From assembly GCA_930986645.1 (NCBI GenBank), contig CAKNJS010000015.1:1-51435 (forward strand): a stretch of DNA of 51,435 bases. The letters run 5' to 3'. The stretch is from an uncultured Lachnoclostridium sp. (GTDB taxonomy: Bacteria > Bacillota > Clostridia > Lachnospirales > Lachnospiraceae). Below the pieces are notes generated by a model. That model did not search any database. It was not told the origin of the DNA and saw only the letters and a list, made by a program, of their open reading frames with translations. Positions 26,014 through 35,225 of the stretch are shown here, in pieces. The translations under genes and the position numbers were made by a program. How positions within the stretch are numbered: position 1 is the first letter of the stretch; every line of letters starts with the position of its first letter.

Positions 26014-26064
26014 CTTTTCAGTTCTCCTTCTTTTCTATCTTAATATAAGATCCTTATTTTGAAT

Positions 26065-26733
26065 TCAGCCTTCGTGAATGACTGCACTGTCTTTGTGTAC
26101 GCCTGTGATAGAGAATTCAACCCACTCGGCAATATTTGTCGCATGGTCTCCAATACGCTCAAGGTATTTAGTCACCATGATCAGATCGAATATCCTCTTT
26201 CCGTTTTCACCTTTTTCCTCTTTAATGAAGGCAATCATCTCGTCACGGACTTCGTCGAAGTACTGATCGATCTCATCATCGGCTTTCATGACGCTCTGCG
26301 CCAGTTCAAGGTCTCTGTTTACATATGCCGTCACACTGTCGCGGACCATCTTGCTGACTTCCGATGCCATTGTACCGATCACATGGATCTCCTCTGTTGC
26401 CGCAACGCCCTTGGAGGAAATGATAATCTCGGCGATATCAGATGTCTGGTCTCCGATACGTTCCATATCTGTGATCATCTTAAGCGCCGCTGAAATTCTT
26501 CTCAGATCCTTTGCAACCGGCTGCTGCTGCAGAAGAAGCTTCAGGCACAGTCTCTCGATATCCTTTTCACACTGATCGATCTCCTCATCCTCTGAAATGA
26601 TGATCTTTGCCTGTTCGATACTGCCGTCTTTGAGTGCCTGTGTTGCTTTTGAAATTGCTGTCTCGCAGAGTTCTCCCATATGTGTAAGCTGCTCTTCAAG
26701 AAGATGCAGCTGCTCATCAAACTTGTTACGCAT
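26065..26733 (-). CDS. phoU: Phosphate signalling protein PhoU
   Basis: 222 residues, all helical, with the two PhoU repeats and their metal-binding E/D-rich motifs (IISEDEEIDQCEKDIERLCL in the first, MKADDEIDQYFDEVRDEMIA in the second; ERIGDQ and ERIGDH mark each). It links the Pst transporter to the PhoR kinase and keeps signalling off when phosphate is plentiful. It follows pstB by 3 bp. Confidence 0.97.
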   Translation of the reverse strand: MRNKFDEQLHLLEEQLTHMGELCETAISKATQALKDGSIEQAKIIISEDEEIDQCEKDIERLCLKLLLQQQPVAKDLRRISAALKMITDMERIGDQTSDIAEIIISSKGVAATEEIHVIGTMASEVSKMVRDSVTAYVNRDLELAQSVMKADDEIDQYFDEVRDEMIAFIKEEKGENGKRIFDLIMVTKYLERIGDHATNIAEWVEFSITGVHKDSAVIHEG

Positions 26734-26736
26734 AAC

Positions 26737-27507
26737 TTAACCAAACCTCCCTGTGATATAATCCTCTGTTCTCTTATCTGCCGGTATTGAGAATAGTTTT
26801 TCCGTATCATTGTACTCGATCACTTCTCCAAGAAGGAAGAAGGCTGTATTATCGGACACACGAACCGCCTGCTGCATATTATGTGTAACCATGACTATAG
26901 TATAGTCTTTTTTCAATTCCATGGCAAGGTCTTCGATCTTTGATGTAGAGATCGGGTCAAGGGCGGATGTAGGCTCATCCATCAGGATGACTTCCGGCTC
27001 TACCGCAAGTGTTCTGGCGATACAGAGTCTCTGCTGCTGTCCGCCGGAAAGTCCCAGCGCACTTTTGTGAAGTCTGTCTTTGAGTTCGTCCCAGATTGCT
27101 GCCTGACGCAGACTTCTTTCAACGATCTCATCAAGTTTGGATTTCTTTTTAATGCCCTGAATACGCGGTCCGTAAGCCACATTATCATATACGCTCTTCG
27201 GGAACGGGTTCGGCTGCTGGAATACCATTCCCACTCTGTAGCGGAGTGTGATCTCATCCATGTCTTTATAGATGTCCTTGTTATCCAGCATAACAGTACC
27301 GTCGATCTTACAGTTTTCTACAAGATCATTCATTCGGTTCAGTGTTTTAAGGAATGTAGATTTTCCACATCCTGACGGTCCGATAAATGCCGTAATCTTA
27401 TGCGCCTCTATCTTCATATTGATATCTTTAAGTGCATGAAAATCCCCATAGTGCAGATTCAGATTACGGATATCAAATTTATATGAATTATTCTTATTCT
27501 CTTCCAT
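26737..27507 (-). CDS. pstB: Phosphate ABC transporter ATP-binding protein PstB
   Basis: 256 residues. Walker [10 protein letters not shown], signature [13 protein letters not shown] and Walker [14 protein letters not shown]. The PstB-specific [20 protein letters not shown] stretch confirms the subfamily. It hydrolyses ATP at the inner face of the PstA-PstC channel. Confidence 0.98.
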   Translation of the reverse strand: MEENKNNSYKFDIRNLNLHYGDFHALKDINMKIEAHKITAFIGPSGCGKSTFLKTLNRMNDLVENCKIDGTVMLDNKDIYKDMDEITLRYRVGMVFQQPNPFPKSVYDNVAYGPRIQGIKKKSKLDEIVERSLRQAAIWDELKDRLHKSALGLSGGQQQRLCIARTLAVEPEVILMDEPTSALDPISTSKIEDLAMELKKDYTIVMVTHNMQQAVRVSDNTAFFLLGEVIEYNDTEKLFSIPADKRTEDYITGRFG

Positions 27508-27534
27508 TTCTGTATCCTTTCTCTAAAATTGAGT

Positions 27535-28410
27535 TTACGCGCTTTCGCCTGCATTCTTTTTATTGATGTGCCGGCTCAGTGCATTTGCTCCGATACTGAA
27601 CAGCAGGACCAGAATCATCAGCACTGCCGCCGCAAGGTTGGCAAGATCCGAATCCTGACCGTTGATCTGCAGATCCCAGATCTGCAGCGACAGAGTCTGT
27701 GCAGGACGGAATATGTTCAGCGGACATGTGGGCGATGACAGATCCCAGTTATTCCAGCGGATATCCGATCCGGAACCTGTGGTATACAGAAGGGCTGCCG
27801 CTTCACCGAATCCTCTTCCTGCTGCCAGAATGACTCCCGTCATAATCCTCGGTACACATGCCGGAAGGAGCACATGGAAGATGGACTGCCAGCGGGTAGC
27901 GCCCAGTCCTAAACTGGCGTGCAGGTAGTCGTCAGGAAGACCATTGATCGCATCCTCTGTTGTCGTCGTAATGACAGGAATCGCCAGAATCGAAATCGAA
28001 AGCGCACCTGCCAGAAGACTCTTGCTCAGTCCGAAGAATACAAGGAATACCAGGTATCCGAACAGACCTACTACGATGGAGGGAAGGGAGGACAAAGTCT
28101 CAATACAGATCCTGAGGAACTTTGTCAGCAGACCTTTCTTTGCATACATGGAAAGATAGATCCCCGCCATCACACCGAGCGGAACGGAAAATACCAGAGA
28201 GATAAACACAAGATAGATCGTGTTGAACAGCTGGTTTCCGATGCTTCCTTTTCTTTCAAACAGGAACATCTCCTGAGATGCACCTGTAAAACCTTTAATG
28301 ATCACATATCCCGCAAACGCGATCAGCAGAACAAAAAAGAAGACCGCGATCAGATTGAATATGCCCGTCATCATGCCGTTAATGCCGCGCGCACGTTTAA
28401 TTCTGTTCAT
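27535..28410 (-). CDS. pstA: Phosphate ABC transporter permease PstA
   Basis: 291 residues, six TM segments, with the permease loop LHASLGLGATRWQSIFHVLL. The long periplasmic-side loop near the end (SDIRWNNWDLSSPTCPLNIF) is typical of PstA. It pairs with PstC, whose stop lies 3 bp before this start. Confidence 0.96.
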   Translation of the reverse strand: MNRIKRARGINGMMTGIFNLIAVFFFVLLIAFAGYVIIKGFTGASQEMFLFERKGSIGNQLFNTIYLVFISLVFSVPLGVMAGIYLSMYAKKGLLTKFLRICIETLSSLPSIVVGLFGYLVFLVFFGLSKSLLAGALSISILAIPVITTTTEDAINGLPDDYLHASLGLGATRWQSIFHVLLPACVPRIMTGVILAAGRGFGEAAALLYTTGSGSDIRWNNWDLSSPTCPLNIFRPAQTLSLQIWDLQINGQDSDLANLAAAVLMILVLLFSIGANALSRHINKKNAGESA

Positions 28411-28413
28411 AAA

Positions 28414-29313
28414 TTATGCCTCCTCTTTTGATCCTTTGTGAGAAACCAGATGGATCAGGAAAATGAACAGCAGTGAGAGCAGGAACAAAAGCAGTGCCAT
28501 TGTCCAAAGAGCTGTCTTCATCTCTCCGCCTTCCATCGCATTTCCCATCTGAGATGCGATCTCAGTCGTAAGTGTCTTTGTCGTTGACAGGATACTTGTC
28601 GGCAGGGCTGTCGTCTGTCCGATGACCATTGCCACCGCAAGCGCCTCGCCGAACGCTCTGGCAAGTCCAAGGATAATACCTGAGAATATGCCGGGCGCCG
28701 CCGCTGGGATCACTACGCGGTAAATGGACTGCCATCTCGTAGAGCCCAGTCCGTACGCCGCCATGCGGTAATCCTTCGGAACAGAGTGGATCGAATCCGC
28801 CGCCACATTGGTGATCGTAGGATAGATCATGACCGCAAGCACCAGCGCCGCAGCAAAAATGGAGTGTCCCACCTGTCTGTTAAATATTGTCTTGATCGCC
28901 GGAACCAGTACGGAAAGACCTACCCATCCATACACGACAGACGGGATACCGGCAAAGATCTCAACGATCGGACGGTAAAATTTCTCACCGAACTTCGGTG
29001 ATATTTCAATCATATAAATTGCCGAACCGACTGCAAACGGTGTCGAGATCAGCAGAGCCAGCCCACAGGTAGCCAGTGAACCGACAATAAATATCAGAGC
29101 TCCGACTGCTCCGCCGCCTTCCGGTCCGTCTGTGGGATCCCACTCTGCAGAACCGAGAAATTCCCACAGCGTATGATGGAAGGTGGTAAATGTACCTGAA
29201 CCTTTATACACAAGGAAAGCACCGATAGCGATGGTAAGCACGATAACAAACAGTCCGCCTGCTGTCATCAGTCCTCTCCAAGCGTATTCTTTTGCAAACA
29301 TGCCTTTTTTCAT
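28414..29313 (-). CDS. pstC: Phosphate ABC transporter permease PstC
   Basis: 299 residues with six TM segments. The loop MAAYGLGSTRWQSIYRVVIP is the permease-ATPase contact, and GIPSVVYGWVGLSVLVP is a hallmark of PstC. It lies behind an intercistronic hairpin that separates it from pstS, so less permease than binding protein is expected. Confidence 0.96.
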   Translation of the reverse strand: MKKGMFAKEYAWRGLMTAGGLFVIVLTIAIGAFLVYKGSGTFTTFHHTLWEFLGSAEWDPTDGPEGGGAVGALIFIVGSLATCGLALLISTPFAVGSAIYMIEISPKFGEKFYRPIVEIFAGIPSVVYGWVGLSVLVPAIKTIFNRQVGHSIFAAALVLAVMIYPTITNVAADSIHSVPKDYRMAAYGLGSTRWQSIYRVVIPAAAPGIFSGIILGLARAFGEALAVAMVIGQTTALPTSILSTTKTLTTEIASQMGNAMEGGEMKTALWTMALLLFLLSLLFIFLIHLVSHKGSKEEA

Positions 29314-29357
29314 ATTAAATTCTCCCGAATTCTTTAGCTTGTCTATTACTCACAGAA

Positions 29358-29392
29358 ACGGCGGGCACATTTCTGATAAGTACGCCCGCCGT
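29358..29392 (-). terminator. Intercistronic hairpin between pstS and pstC
   Basis: ACGGCGGGC (29358-29366) and GCCCGCCGT (29384-29392) form a 9-bp stem with a 17-base loop and no long T-run. A partial terminator or stabiliser that favours pstS, the same arrangement as in the sugar ABC operon at 10.3 kb. Confidence 0.8.
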
Positions 29393-29412
29393 ATAATGTC
29401 ATCTGCCAGTGA

Positions 29413-30321
29413 TTAGTGTTCTGTTACTGTCATTTTTGAAGAAACGCCGTATCCAAGACTTTCCATCTGTGTACCATAATCATCTGACATAATGTAGTCG
29501 AGGAATGCTTTTGTTACTTCATCCGGCTCGCCTTTTGTATACATATGCTCGAATGTCCATACCGGATATTCTCCGCTGTATGTATTTTCAAGAGTCGGCT
29601 CAACACCGTCGATTGCTACTGTAGCAACATCGTCGTTATCTACCAGATAGGAAAGTGCTACATATCCGATTGCTCCCTTTGTATCTGTTACATTTTTCAG
29701 AAGGACACCGGAATCATCTGTCTCCATGGAAGCGTTGGATGCTTCTTCATTTCCGTCAAGTGCATACGCCTGGAATGTAGCTCTTGTACCTGAAGACTCA
29801 GGACGTGTAACAAGTACGATATCCTCGTCCGGACCGCCTACATCTTTCCAGTTTGTCGTCTCACCTGTAAAGATGGAGATCAGCTGGTCTTTTGTAAGAT
29901 CTGTAACTCCTGCATCAGCTACATCTTTGTTTACGATCGGAGCCATTGTGATAACACATACCTGATGATCTACAAGCTCGCCTGCTGCGTCAGCATCCAG
30001 TTTATCCTCTGCCGGCACATCTGAGTTTCCGATCGTAACAGTTCCCTCAGATACCTGTTTCAGACCTTCTCCTGAACCGCCTGCATCTACTGTGATAGAT
30101 ACGTCCGGATGGGACTCAAGGAAAGAATCTGCCGCGTCGTCTACCAGCGGTTTCAGTGCAGAAGAACCTGCTGCTGTAATTGTACCGCTCAGATCTGATC
30201 CGCCGTCAGCTGCTGCATTGCTGTCTGCAGATGTGTCATTTGAGCTGCTTCCGCATCCAGCTGCCATAGCTGCTACCATGCTCACTGTTGCTAATACTGC
30301 GATAAACTTTTTCATTTTCAT
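29413..30321 (-). CDS. pstS: Phosphate-binding lipoprotein PstS
   Basis: 302 residues. Lipoprotein signal with lipobox MAAGC, a low-complexity Ser/Asp linker, then the PBP_like phosphate-binding fold. AAGSSALKPLVDDAA and the later RPESSGTRATFQAYAL and TKGAIGYVALSYL are the phosphate-contacting loops. It delivers inorganic phosphate to PstCA. First gene of the operon; AAGGAG precedes the start by about 10 bases. Confidence 0.96.
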   Translation of the reverse strand: MKMKKFIAVLATVSMVAAMAAGCGSSSNDTSADSNAAADGGSDLSGTITAAGSSALKPLVDDAADSFLESHPDVSITVDAGGSGEGLKQVSEGTVTIGNSDVPAEDKLDADAAGELVDHQVCVITMAPIVNKDVADAGVTDLTKDQLISIFTGETTNWKDVGGPDEDIVLVTRPESSGTRATFQAYALDGNEEASNASMETDDSGVLLKNVTDTKGAIGYVALSYLVDNDDVATVAIDGVEPTLENTYSGEYPVWTFEHMYTKGEPDEVTKAFLDYIMSDDYGTQMESLGYGVSSKMTVTEH

Positions 30322-30413
30322 TTTCGATAATCTCCTTTTTCAATTCAGATTATTATGTACTGCGCATCTTCTTCTGCGCTGCCGCGGTTCGTTCTCTCCC
30401 GTCGACGCTATTC

Positions 30414-30468
30414 ATCATAAAAGAGAAATGTAAAATGTAAAATCAAGTCTATGTTAAATCTATGTAAA
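30414..30468 (-). promoter_or_regulatory. Pho box and promoter of the pst-pho operon
   Basis: On the minus strand, hexamers spaced exactly 11 bp: TTTACA (30463-30468), TTAACA (30452-30457), TTGATT (30441-30446) and TTTTAC (30430-30435); further TTTACA copies lie at 30436-30441 and 30429-30434. TATGAT at 30414-30419 is a likely -10. This fits the Bacillus-type PhoP box of TT(A/T/C)ACA repeats. Confidence 0.8.
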
Positions 30469-30477
30469 GTCTCAAAA

Positions 30478-30513
30478 AGCCCTGATTTGTGCCGTTTTGT
30501 ACAAATCAGAGCT
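30478..30513 (-). terminator. Terminator of the phosphonate operon
   Basis: CTGATTTGT and ACAAATCAG pair (9 bp), extended by AGC/GCT after one mismatch, and TTTTTGAG follows on the minus strand. It lies right after phnX and just before the pst Pho box. Confidence 0.82.
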
Positions 30514-30556
30514 CTGAAATCCACTATTTTATCACTAAAATAACAATACTGTTTTA

Positions 30557-31330
30557 CTATCCGAGAAGGAACTCTCCTAAATCTTCTATAGTGTAAAATA
30601 CTTTATCTGCACCTGCCTCCAGAAATTTCTCCGAGACTTCCCTGCACTTTTCTTCCTTCTCTTCCGGAGAAAGCGCTTCGTACTCTTCCTGTGTCAAGCC
30701 CATTTCGGAGCTTCCGACTACGATGCCCGCGGACCATACGCCCGCATTCTTGCCTTCTTTGATATCTGAAATAGTGTCCCCCACTTTCAGGACACGGCGC
30801 ACCTTCTTGATGCCCAGCGCTTCGATGTTGCGGAAGATCATATAGGGGTAGGGACGGCCTTTCTGTCCGGCGGCATCCGGGCTGAACCACACGTCCGGCT
30901 CATATCCTTTCTCCTTCGCTGCCGGAACTACGATCTCCATCATCTTGTCATTGTAACCTGTAGTGGAGCCGATCCTGATGCCGTGTCTTCTCAGGCGATT
31001 TACTGTTTCAACCACACCCGGCTTCGGATCCGAATAAAGGTGAAGGATGCTCAAAAGCTTCTCCTCAAAGATCTGATACAGAGCCTGTGCCTCTTCCTCT
31101 CCCGGCTCTTTTCCGTACTTCTCTGTCCAGAGCGCTTTGATCCGGTCCATTTTCAGCATAGTGCGGATATGGTCGATCTTAAGCATACCCATGGGCTCAC
31201 GCACTTCCTCCATGATCGGCTCGATACCGTACTGCTTAAACACTTCTACGAATGCCTGAACCGGCGCCATGCATCCGAAATCCACTGTCGTTCCTGCCCA
31301 GTCAAAGATTACTGCCTTAATTTTCTTCAT
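30557..31330 (-). CDS. phnX: Phosphonoacetaldehyde hydrolase PhnX
   Basis: 257 residues of the HAD superfamily. The nucleophile motif is VIFDWAGTTVDFG. The Schiff-base lysine lies in PMGMLKIDHIRTM, the insert specific to PhnX, and VLKVGDTISDIKEG is the acidic motif IV. It splits phosphonoacetaldehyde into acetaldehyde and phosphate. I start at the ATG at 31330 (GGAGGAG upstream), which overlaps the phnW end by 14 bp. It completes the two-step use of 2-aminoethylphosphonate as a phosphorus source. Confidence 0.95.
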   Translation of the reverse strand: MKKIKAVIFDWAGTTVDFGCMAPVQAFVEVFKQYGIEPIMEEVREPMGMLKIDHIRTMLKMDRIKALWTEKYGKEPGEEEAQALYQIFEEKLLSILHLYSDPKPGVVETVNRLRRHGIRIGSTTGYNDKMMEIVVPAAKEKGYEPDVWFSPDAAGQKGRPYPYMIFRNIEALGIKKVRRVLKVGDTISDIKEGKNAGVWSAGIVVGSSEMGLTQEEYEALSPEEKEEKCREVSEKFLEAGADKVFYTIEDLGEFLLG

Positions 31331-32423
31331 GATTGTACTCCTCCAGAAATTCTTTAATGATCGCGCATACTTTCTCAATGTCTTCCGGATAGATCTCGCC
31401 GATATTTCCGATGCGGAATGTTTCGGCCTCCGTCACCTTGCCCGGATAGATCGCATATCCTCTGTCCTTGATGTACTCGTACATCTGTGAAAATGTAAAA
31501 CGGCACTCTTCCGGATAAAAGAAGGTCGTGATGATCGGACCCTGATGTGTGCTGTCTATGTACGGGCGGATACCCATTTCAGCCATCTTTTCGATAAGGA
31601 GACGGTTATTTTCCGTATAGCGTCTGTTTCTTGCCTCGATGCCGCCCTCTTCCTCCAGTTCTTTCATTGCCTGAGCAAATGCAAGCACTACGTGAGTCGG
31701 GGATGTAAAGCGCCATTTTCCATCTGCTTCCATGGTCTTCCACTGGTCATACAGGTCAAGGGACAGGCTTCTTGCTTTCCCCGCGCTTGCCTCCAGCAGA
31801 TCTCTCCTTGCAATGATGAAGGAAAATCCCGGCACTCCCTGAATGCATTTGTTGGCGCAGCTGATAATGAAATCAATGCCCCAGTCCTTCACCGGGATAT
31901 CCACACCGCCGAAGCTGCTCATCGCGTCCACGATAAAGACTCTGCCTTTTTCCTTTACGACTTTACCAACTGCCTCTATATCATTTAAGATACCGGAAGT
32001 CGTCTCGCTGTGCACCATAGATACATGTGTTATGGCCGGATCCGCGTCCAGCATCTCGCCGATCTTCTGTGCATTGGGCACTTTATTGTAATGCTCATTG
32101 TATACCTGATGCTTGATTCCCGCATGATCCGCGATGTCAGCCATACGCTCGCCGTATGCTCCGTTGGCGCAGATCAGAAGCTCGTCTCCGGATCCGATGA
32201 CGCTTGTGAGCACGGACTCTACTCCGAATGTTCCGCTTCCCTGCATCAGCACTGCCGTGTACTCGTCTTCAGACACATGAGCCAGCTTTAAAAGCCCTTT
32301 GCGGATCTCCTGTGTGATCTGTTTGTAATCGTCATCCCATGTGCAATGGTCAAACATCATCTGCTGTTTTACCGTGTCCGTTGTCGTCAGCGGTCCCGGT
32401 GTAAGAAGTTTATATGATTTCAT
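31317..32423 (-). CDS. phnW: 2-aminoethylphosphonate-pyruvate transaminase PhnW
   Basis: 368 residues, class V PLP aminotransferase. LLTPGPLTTTDTVKQQMMFD at the start, DAMSSFGGVDIP in the middle, and the PLP lysine in ISCANKCIQGVPGFSF. It transfers the amino group of 2-AEP to pyruvate, giving alanine and phosphonoacetaldehyde for PhnX. Start at the ATG at 32423 behind GAGAGGA; a longer frame to 32459 has no site. Operon with the transporter upstream. Confidence 0.96.
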   Translation of the reverse strand: MKSYKLLTPGPLTTTDTVKQQMMFDHCTWDDDYKQITQEIRKGLLKLAHVSEDEYTAVLMQGSGTFGVESVLTSVIGSGDELLICANGAYGERMADIADHAGIKHQVYNEHYNKVPNAQKIGEMLDADPAITHVSMVHSETTSGILNDIEAVGKVVKEKGRVFIVDAMSSFGGVDIPVKDWGIDFIISCANKCIQGVPGFSFIIARRDLLEASAGKARSLSLDLYDQWKTMEADGKWRFTSPTHVVLAFAQAMKELEEEGGIEARNRRYTENNRLLIEKMAEMGIRPYIDSTHQGPIITTFFYPEECRFTFSQMYEYIKDRGYAIYPGKVTEAETFRIGNIGEIYPEDIEKVCAIIKEFLEEYNHEEN

Positions 32424-32506
32424 CTGTATTTCCTCTCTTATCTCTATATATTGATGCATTCCTTATATTCGTGCGCCTCTGCGAGCAGCACAGGCTGAAC
32501 TGCATT

Positions 32507-33520
32507 TTACAGCCCAGCTTCCTCCTTGGCAGCTTCCGAGATTGCCTCATGCTTCTGCAGAAGATCAACCGTCAGTTTCTCCGGGAATACCTTCGGATTT
32601 GCAGACTTATTGGCTGCGTCTGTGGACTCTCCGTTGTACAGAGCGTTCGGATAATAGGACTGAAGCTCTTCCCTGCCATTTTCAATAATGCACTGTGCCA
32701 TCTCCATAGCAAGAGGATTTGTGTCATCGCCTTTATCCACAACTGCGACAGACTCTGTCAGGCTGAAGTTGCCCTCTGCCGGGTCGATATAATCGATTGG
32801 AAGTCCGTCTGCCTTGTCCGCAACTGCCTGCTGTCGAAGTCCGAATCCGACCGCGACCTCACCTGCCCGCACTTTCTTAAGCGGTGCGGAACCGGAATCC
32901 TCAAGGTGATCGCCTGCATTTTCATAGATGCCTGCGAGCACATCCTGCGCTCCGTCCTCACCGTACTCGGACACAAGCGCCTGAACAAGAAGCCATGCTG
33001 TAGAAGATGATGCAATATCAGTTACAGATACAAAGCCCTTGTATACCGGATCCGCAAGATCAGCGATAGACTCCGGCATCGGCAGGTTGTTCTCCTCCAT
33101 CATCTCTGTATTCACGATGATGGTTCCTTCCTGAGAAGTGATCGGCGCACAATATGGCTCGAACTCGTCAATCGTATCCACATCAAATGTCAGATCCTGA
33201 AACATATTATTCTGAGCCTGAGCGCTCTCTACATAGAACGTACTCATGGTCACCATGTCCGCCTCGATATCCTTCCCCTCAGCCAGCAGTTTGCCGCCAA
33301 GTTCAGAAGTACCGAATGTCTGGAACATATACTGTCCTTCATATCCGTTATTGTCCAGTGCATTCTCCATCGCCGTGATCGCTTCCTCATCCGCATTGGA
33401 ATAAATAATAATCTGGTCTCCGGATGATCCTGTATCACATCCTGTAAGTCCCATACCTGTCACGACAGCTGCCACCGCAAGTGTCAGTGACACTGCTCTT
33501 TTAAAACTCATCTTTTTCAT
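32507..33520 (-). CDS. 2-aminoethylphosphonate-type ABC solute-binding lipoprotein
   Basis: 337 residues. A hydrophobic signal with lipobox MGLTGC, then a periplasmic-binding fold of the iron/AEP type (IIIYSNADEEAITAMENALD opening and LADPVYKGFVSVTDIASSST). Family members bind ferric iron, thiamin or 2-AEP. The neighbours phnW and phnX argue for 2-AEP or a related phosphonate. A PhnS-like role is inferred; the ligand cannot be read directly. Confidence 0.85.
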   Translation of the reverse strand: MKKMSFKRAVSLTLAVAAVVTGMGLTGCDTGSSGDQIIIYSNADEEAITAMENALDNNGYEGQYMFQTFGTSELGGKLLAEGKDIEADMVTMSTFYVESAQAQNNMFQDLTFDVDTIDEFEPYCAPITSQEGTIIVNTEMMEENNLPMPESIADLADPVYKGFVSVTDIASSSTAWLLVQALVSEYGEDGAQDVLAGIYENAGDHLEDSGSAPLKKVRAGEVAVGFGLRQQAVADKADGLPIDYIDPAEGNFSLTESVAVVDKGDDTNPLAMEMAQCIIENGREELQSYYPNALYNGESTDAANKSANPKVFPEKLTVDLLQKHEAISEAAKEEAGL

Positions 33521-33544
33521 AACTGTAGATTCTCCTTTTATAAT

Positions 33545-35212
33545 TTACGCTGCCTTCTTGGCAGAGAATTGATATACCTTTGCTGTGTTCTGTCTGTTTT
33601 TGCTGGCCTTTGCAAGTCTGCGGAACACCGCTCTTGCGATCAGATTGGTAAACAGAATCAGAAGCGAAAGCACAAAAATCTCATTAAACTCATTAAAATA
33701 CTGTAATTCCTGAATCTTGGTCGTTATGACCATGGTTCTTGCACCTGCAATGAATACTACGGCGCTGACCGTTACCATTGCATTTACAAAATAGTAGCTG
33801 AACACTTCCAGCAGTGTCGACAGTGCGTTCGGCGTCACGACCCTGACAATCGTCTTCAGCCAGTTGTCTCCCATGAGCATAGCCGTTGTCTCCCATGATG
33901 CATTCATCTTAGAAAGGGAATTCTTCATCATCAGGTAGGGCGTTGAGAAGAAATGGACGATATTACATATAATAATGATCGGAAATGTATTCTGCAGCGG
34001 CGTGCCTGTGAACACAAACAGGTAGGAAAGACCGATGACCATACCCGGGATCGTATTTGTCACAAGGGCGATGCTGTCGATCACTTTCTTTAACTTCTCG
34101 TTCACCGTACTCCTTGCCGTGACCAGCGCTCCGCCGTAGGAAATCAGAGTGCCTGCAAGCGCCGTGATGACAGCGACCATCACCGAGTTCACATATACAC
34201 CGTACAGCTGTCTGTCTTCAAACACCGCCTGTACATGCTCCAGTGTAAAATTCATCCGGTAAGGCCACTCCTCGATAAAAGGAGCCGCAAACATAACCAC
34301 AAACATACTGAGCGTACACACGATAACAGCGCCGCTTAAGACCGCAAATACAGCGTCCCGCTTCACACCTTTCTTTAGTTCGATCGGCGAGATCTTGTTA
34401 TAGCGCACGTTATATTTCTCCAAAATATGAAGTACCGTGATACTTACTACGGACGGGATGATCATAACCAATGCAACTACTGCGCCATTCCCGAAATTCG
34501 GGATACTTCCCAGCATTTCCTCATAGAGGACGCTTGCCACAACTTCATACTGTCCGCCAACGGACGCCGGGATACCGAAATCCGTAAAGCAGAGGAAGAA
34601 AGTCTGGATAAACGATGTCGCAAGAGTTCCCAAGAGCGGGATTAAAATGGTCATACGAAAGGTCTGTAACGGTGAATCTCCCATCAGTCTTGACACGATC
34701 ATAAACCGCTTATCTATGTACCCCATGGCATTGTTGACCAGTGTAAATGCTATGGGAAGTGTGTAGACCACATATCCAAGCAGCAGCCCGTTAAATCCGT
34801 AAATATCAAAGAGCTGTCTTCCGAAAAGCTTCGTCAGAAGGCCCTGCTTTCCAAAGGAATAAATGATGGCAAATCCATAGGTGATCGTCGGGAGCAGCAT
34901 CGGCAGGATCGCCGCCTTGCTGATCAGCCATTTATAGCGCTTTCCCAGATTCGTATAGTGGATCGCGTACGCCAGAATAAATGCCAGCACTGTCGTGATC
35001 AGGGCACTGCACACCGAGATCACCATACTATGCCCCAGCGCTTTTAAAAAACCTCTTTCTGTGAGCACTTCTGCATAGTGTGCCAGAGAAGCCGCCTCGC
35101 CGTTTCCCGTAAATGATTTCATCACCACACTGATCATCGGTACTGCGAGAAATCCCGCGAAGAAGACCGCGATCAGTGCAAAGATCAGTTTAATCTCTCT
35201 GTTCTTTCTCAT
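33545..35212 (-). CDS. Fused two-domain phosphonate ABC permease
   Basis: About 555 residues with roughly twelve TM segments. Two BPD_transp_1 halves each carry a permease loop (SRLMGDSPLQTFRMTILIPL in the first, AMLMGDNWLKTIVRVVTPNA in the second). This is the FbpB/PotBC-like fusion; where phosphonate permeases are separate they are called PhnU and PhnV. Start at the ATG at 35212, with GAGGTGA 5 bases upstream, rather than the GTG nine bases earlier. It follows the ATPase gene by about 14 bp and precedes the binding protein. Confidence 0.9.
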   Translation of the reverse strand: MRKNREIKLIFALIAVFFAGFLAVPMISVVMKSFTGNGEAASLAHYAEVLTERGFLKALGHSMVISVCSALITTVLAFILAYAIHYTNLGKRYKWLISKAAILPMLLPTITYGFAIIYSFGKQGLLTKLFGRQLFDIYGFNGLLLGYVVYTLPIAFTLVNNAMGYIDKRFMIVSRLMGDSPLQTFRMTILIPLLGTLATSFIQTFFLCFTDFGIPASVGGQYEVVASVLYEEMLGSIPNFGNGAVVALVMIIPSVVSITVLHILEKYNVRYNKISPIELKKGVKRDAVFAVLSGAVIVCTLSMFVVMFAAPFIEEWPYRMNFTLEHVQAVFEDRQLYGVYVNSVMVAVITALAGTLISYGGALVTARSTVNEKLKKVIDSIALVTNTIPGMVIGLSYLFVFTGTPLQNTFPIIIICNIVHFFSTPYLMMKNSLSKMNASWETTAMLMGDNWLKTIVRVVTPNALSTLLEVFSYYFVNAMVTVSAVVFIAGARTMVITTKIQELQYFNEFNEIFVLSLLILFTNLIARAVFRRLAKASKNRQNTAKVYQFSAKKAA

Positions 35213-35225
35213 GGTTCTCACCTCT

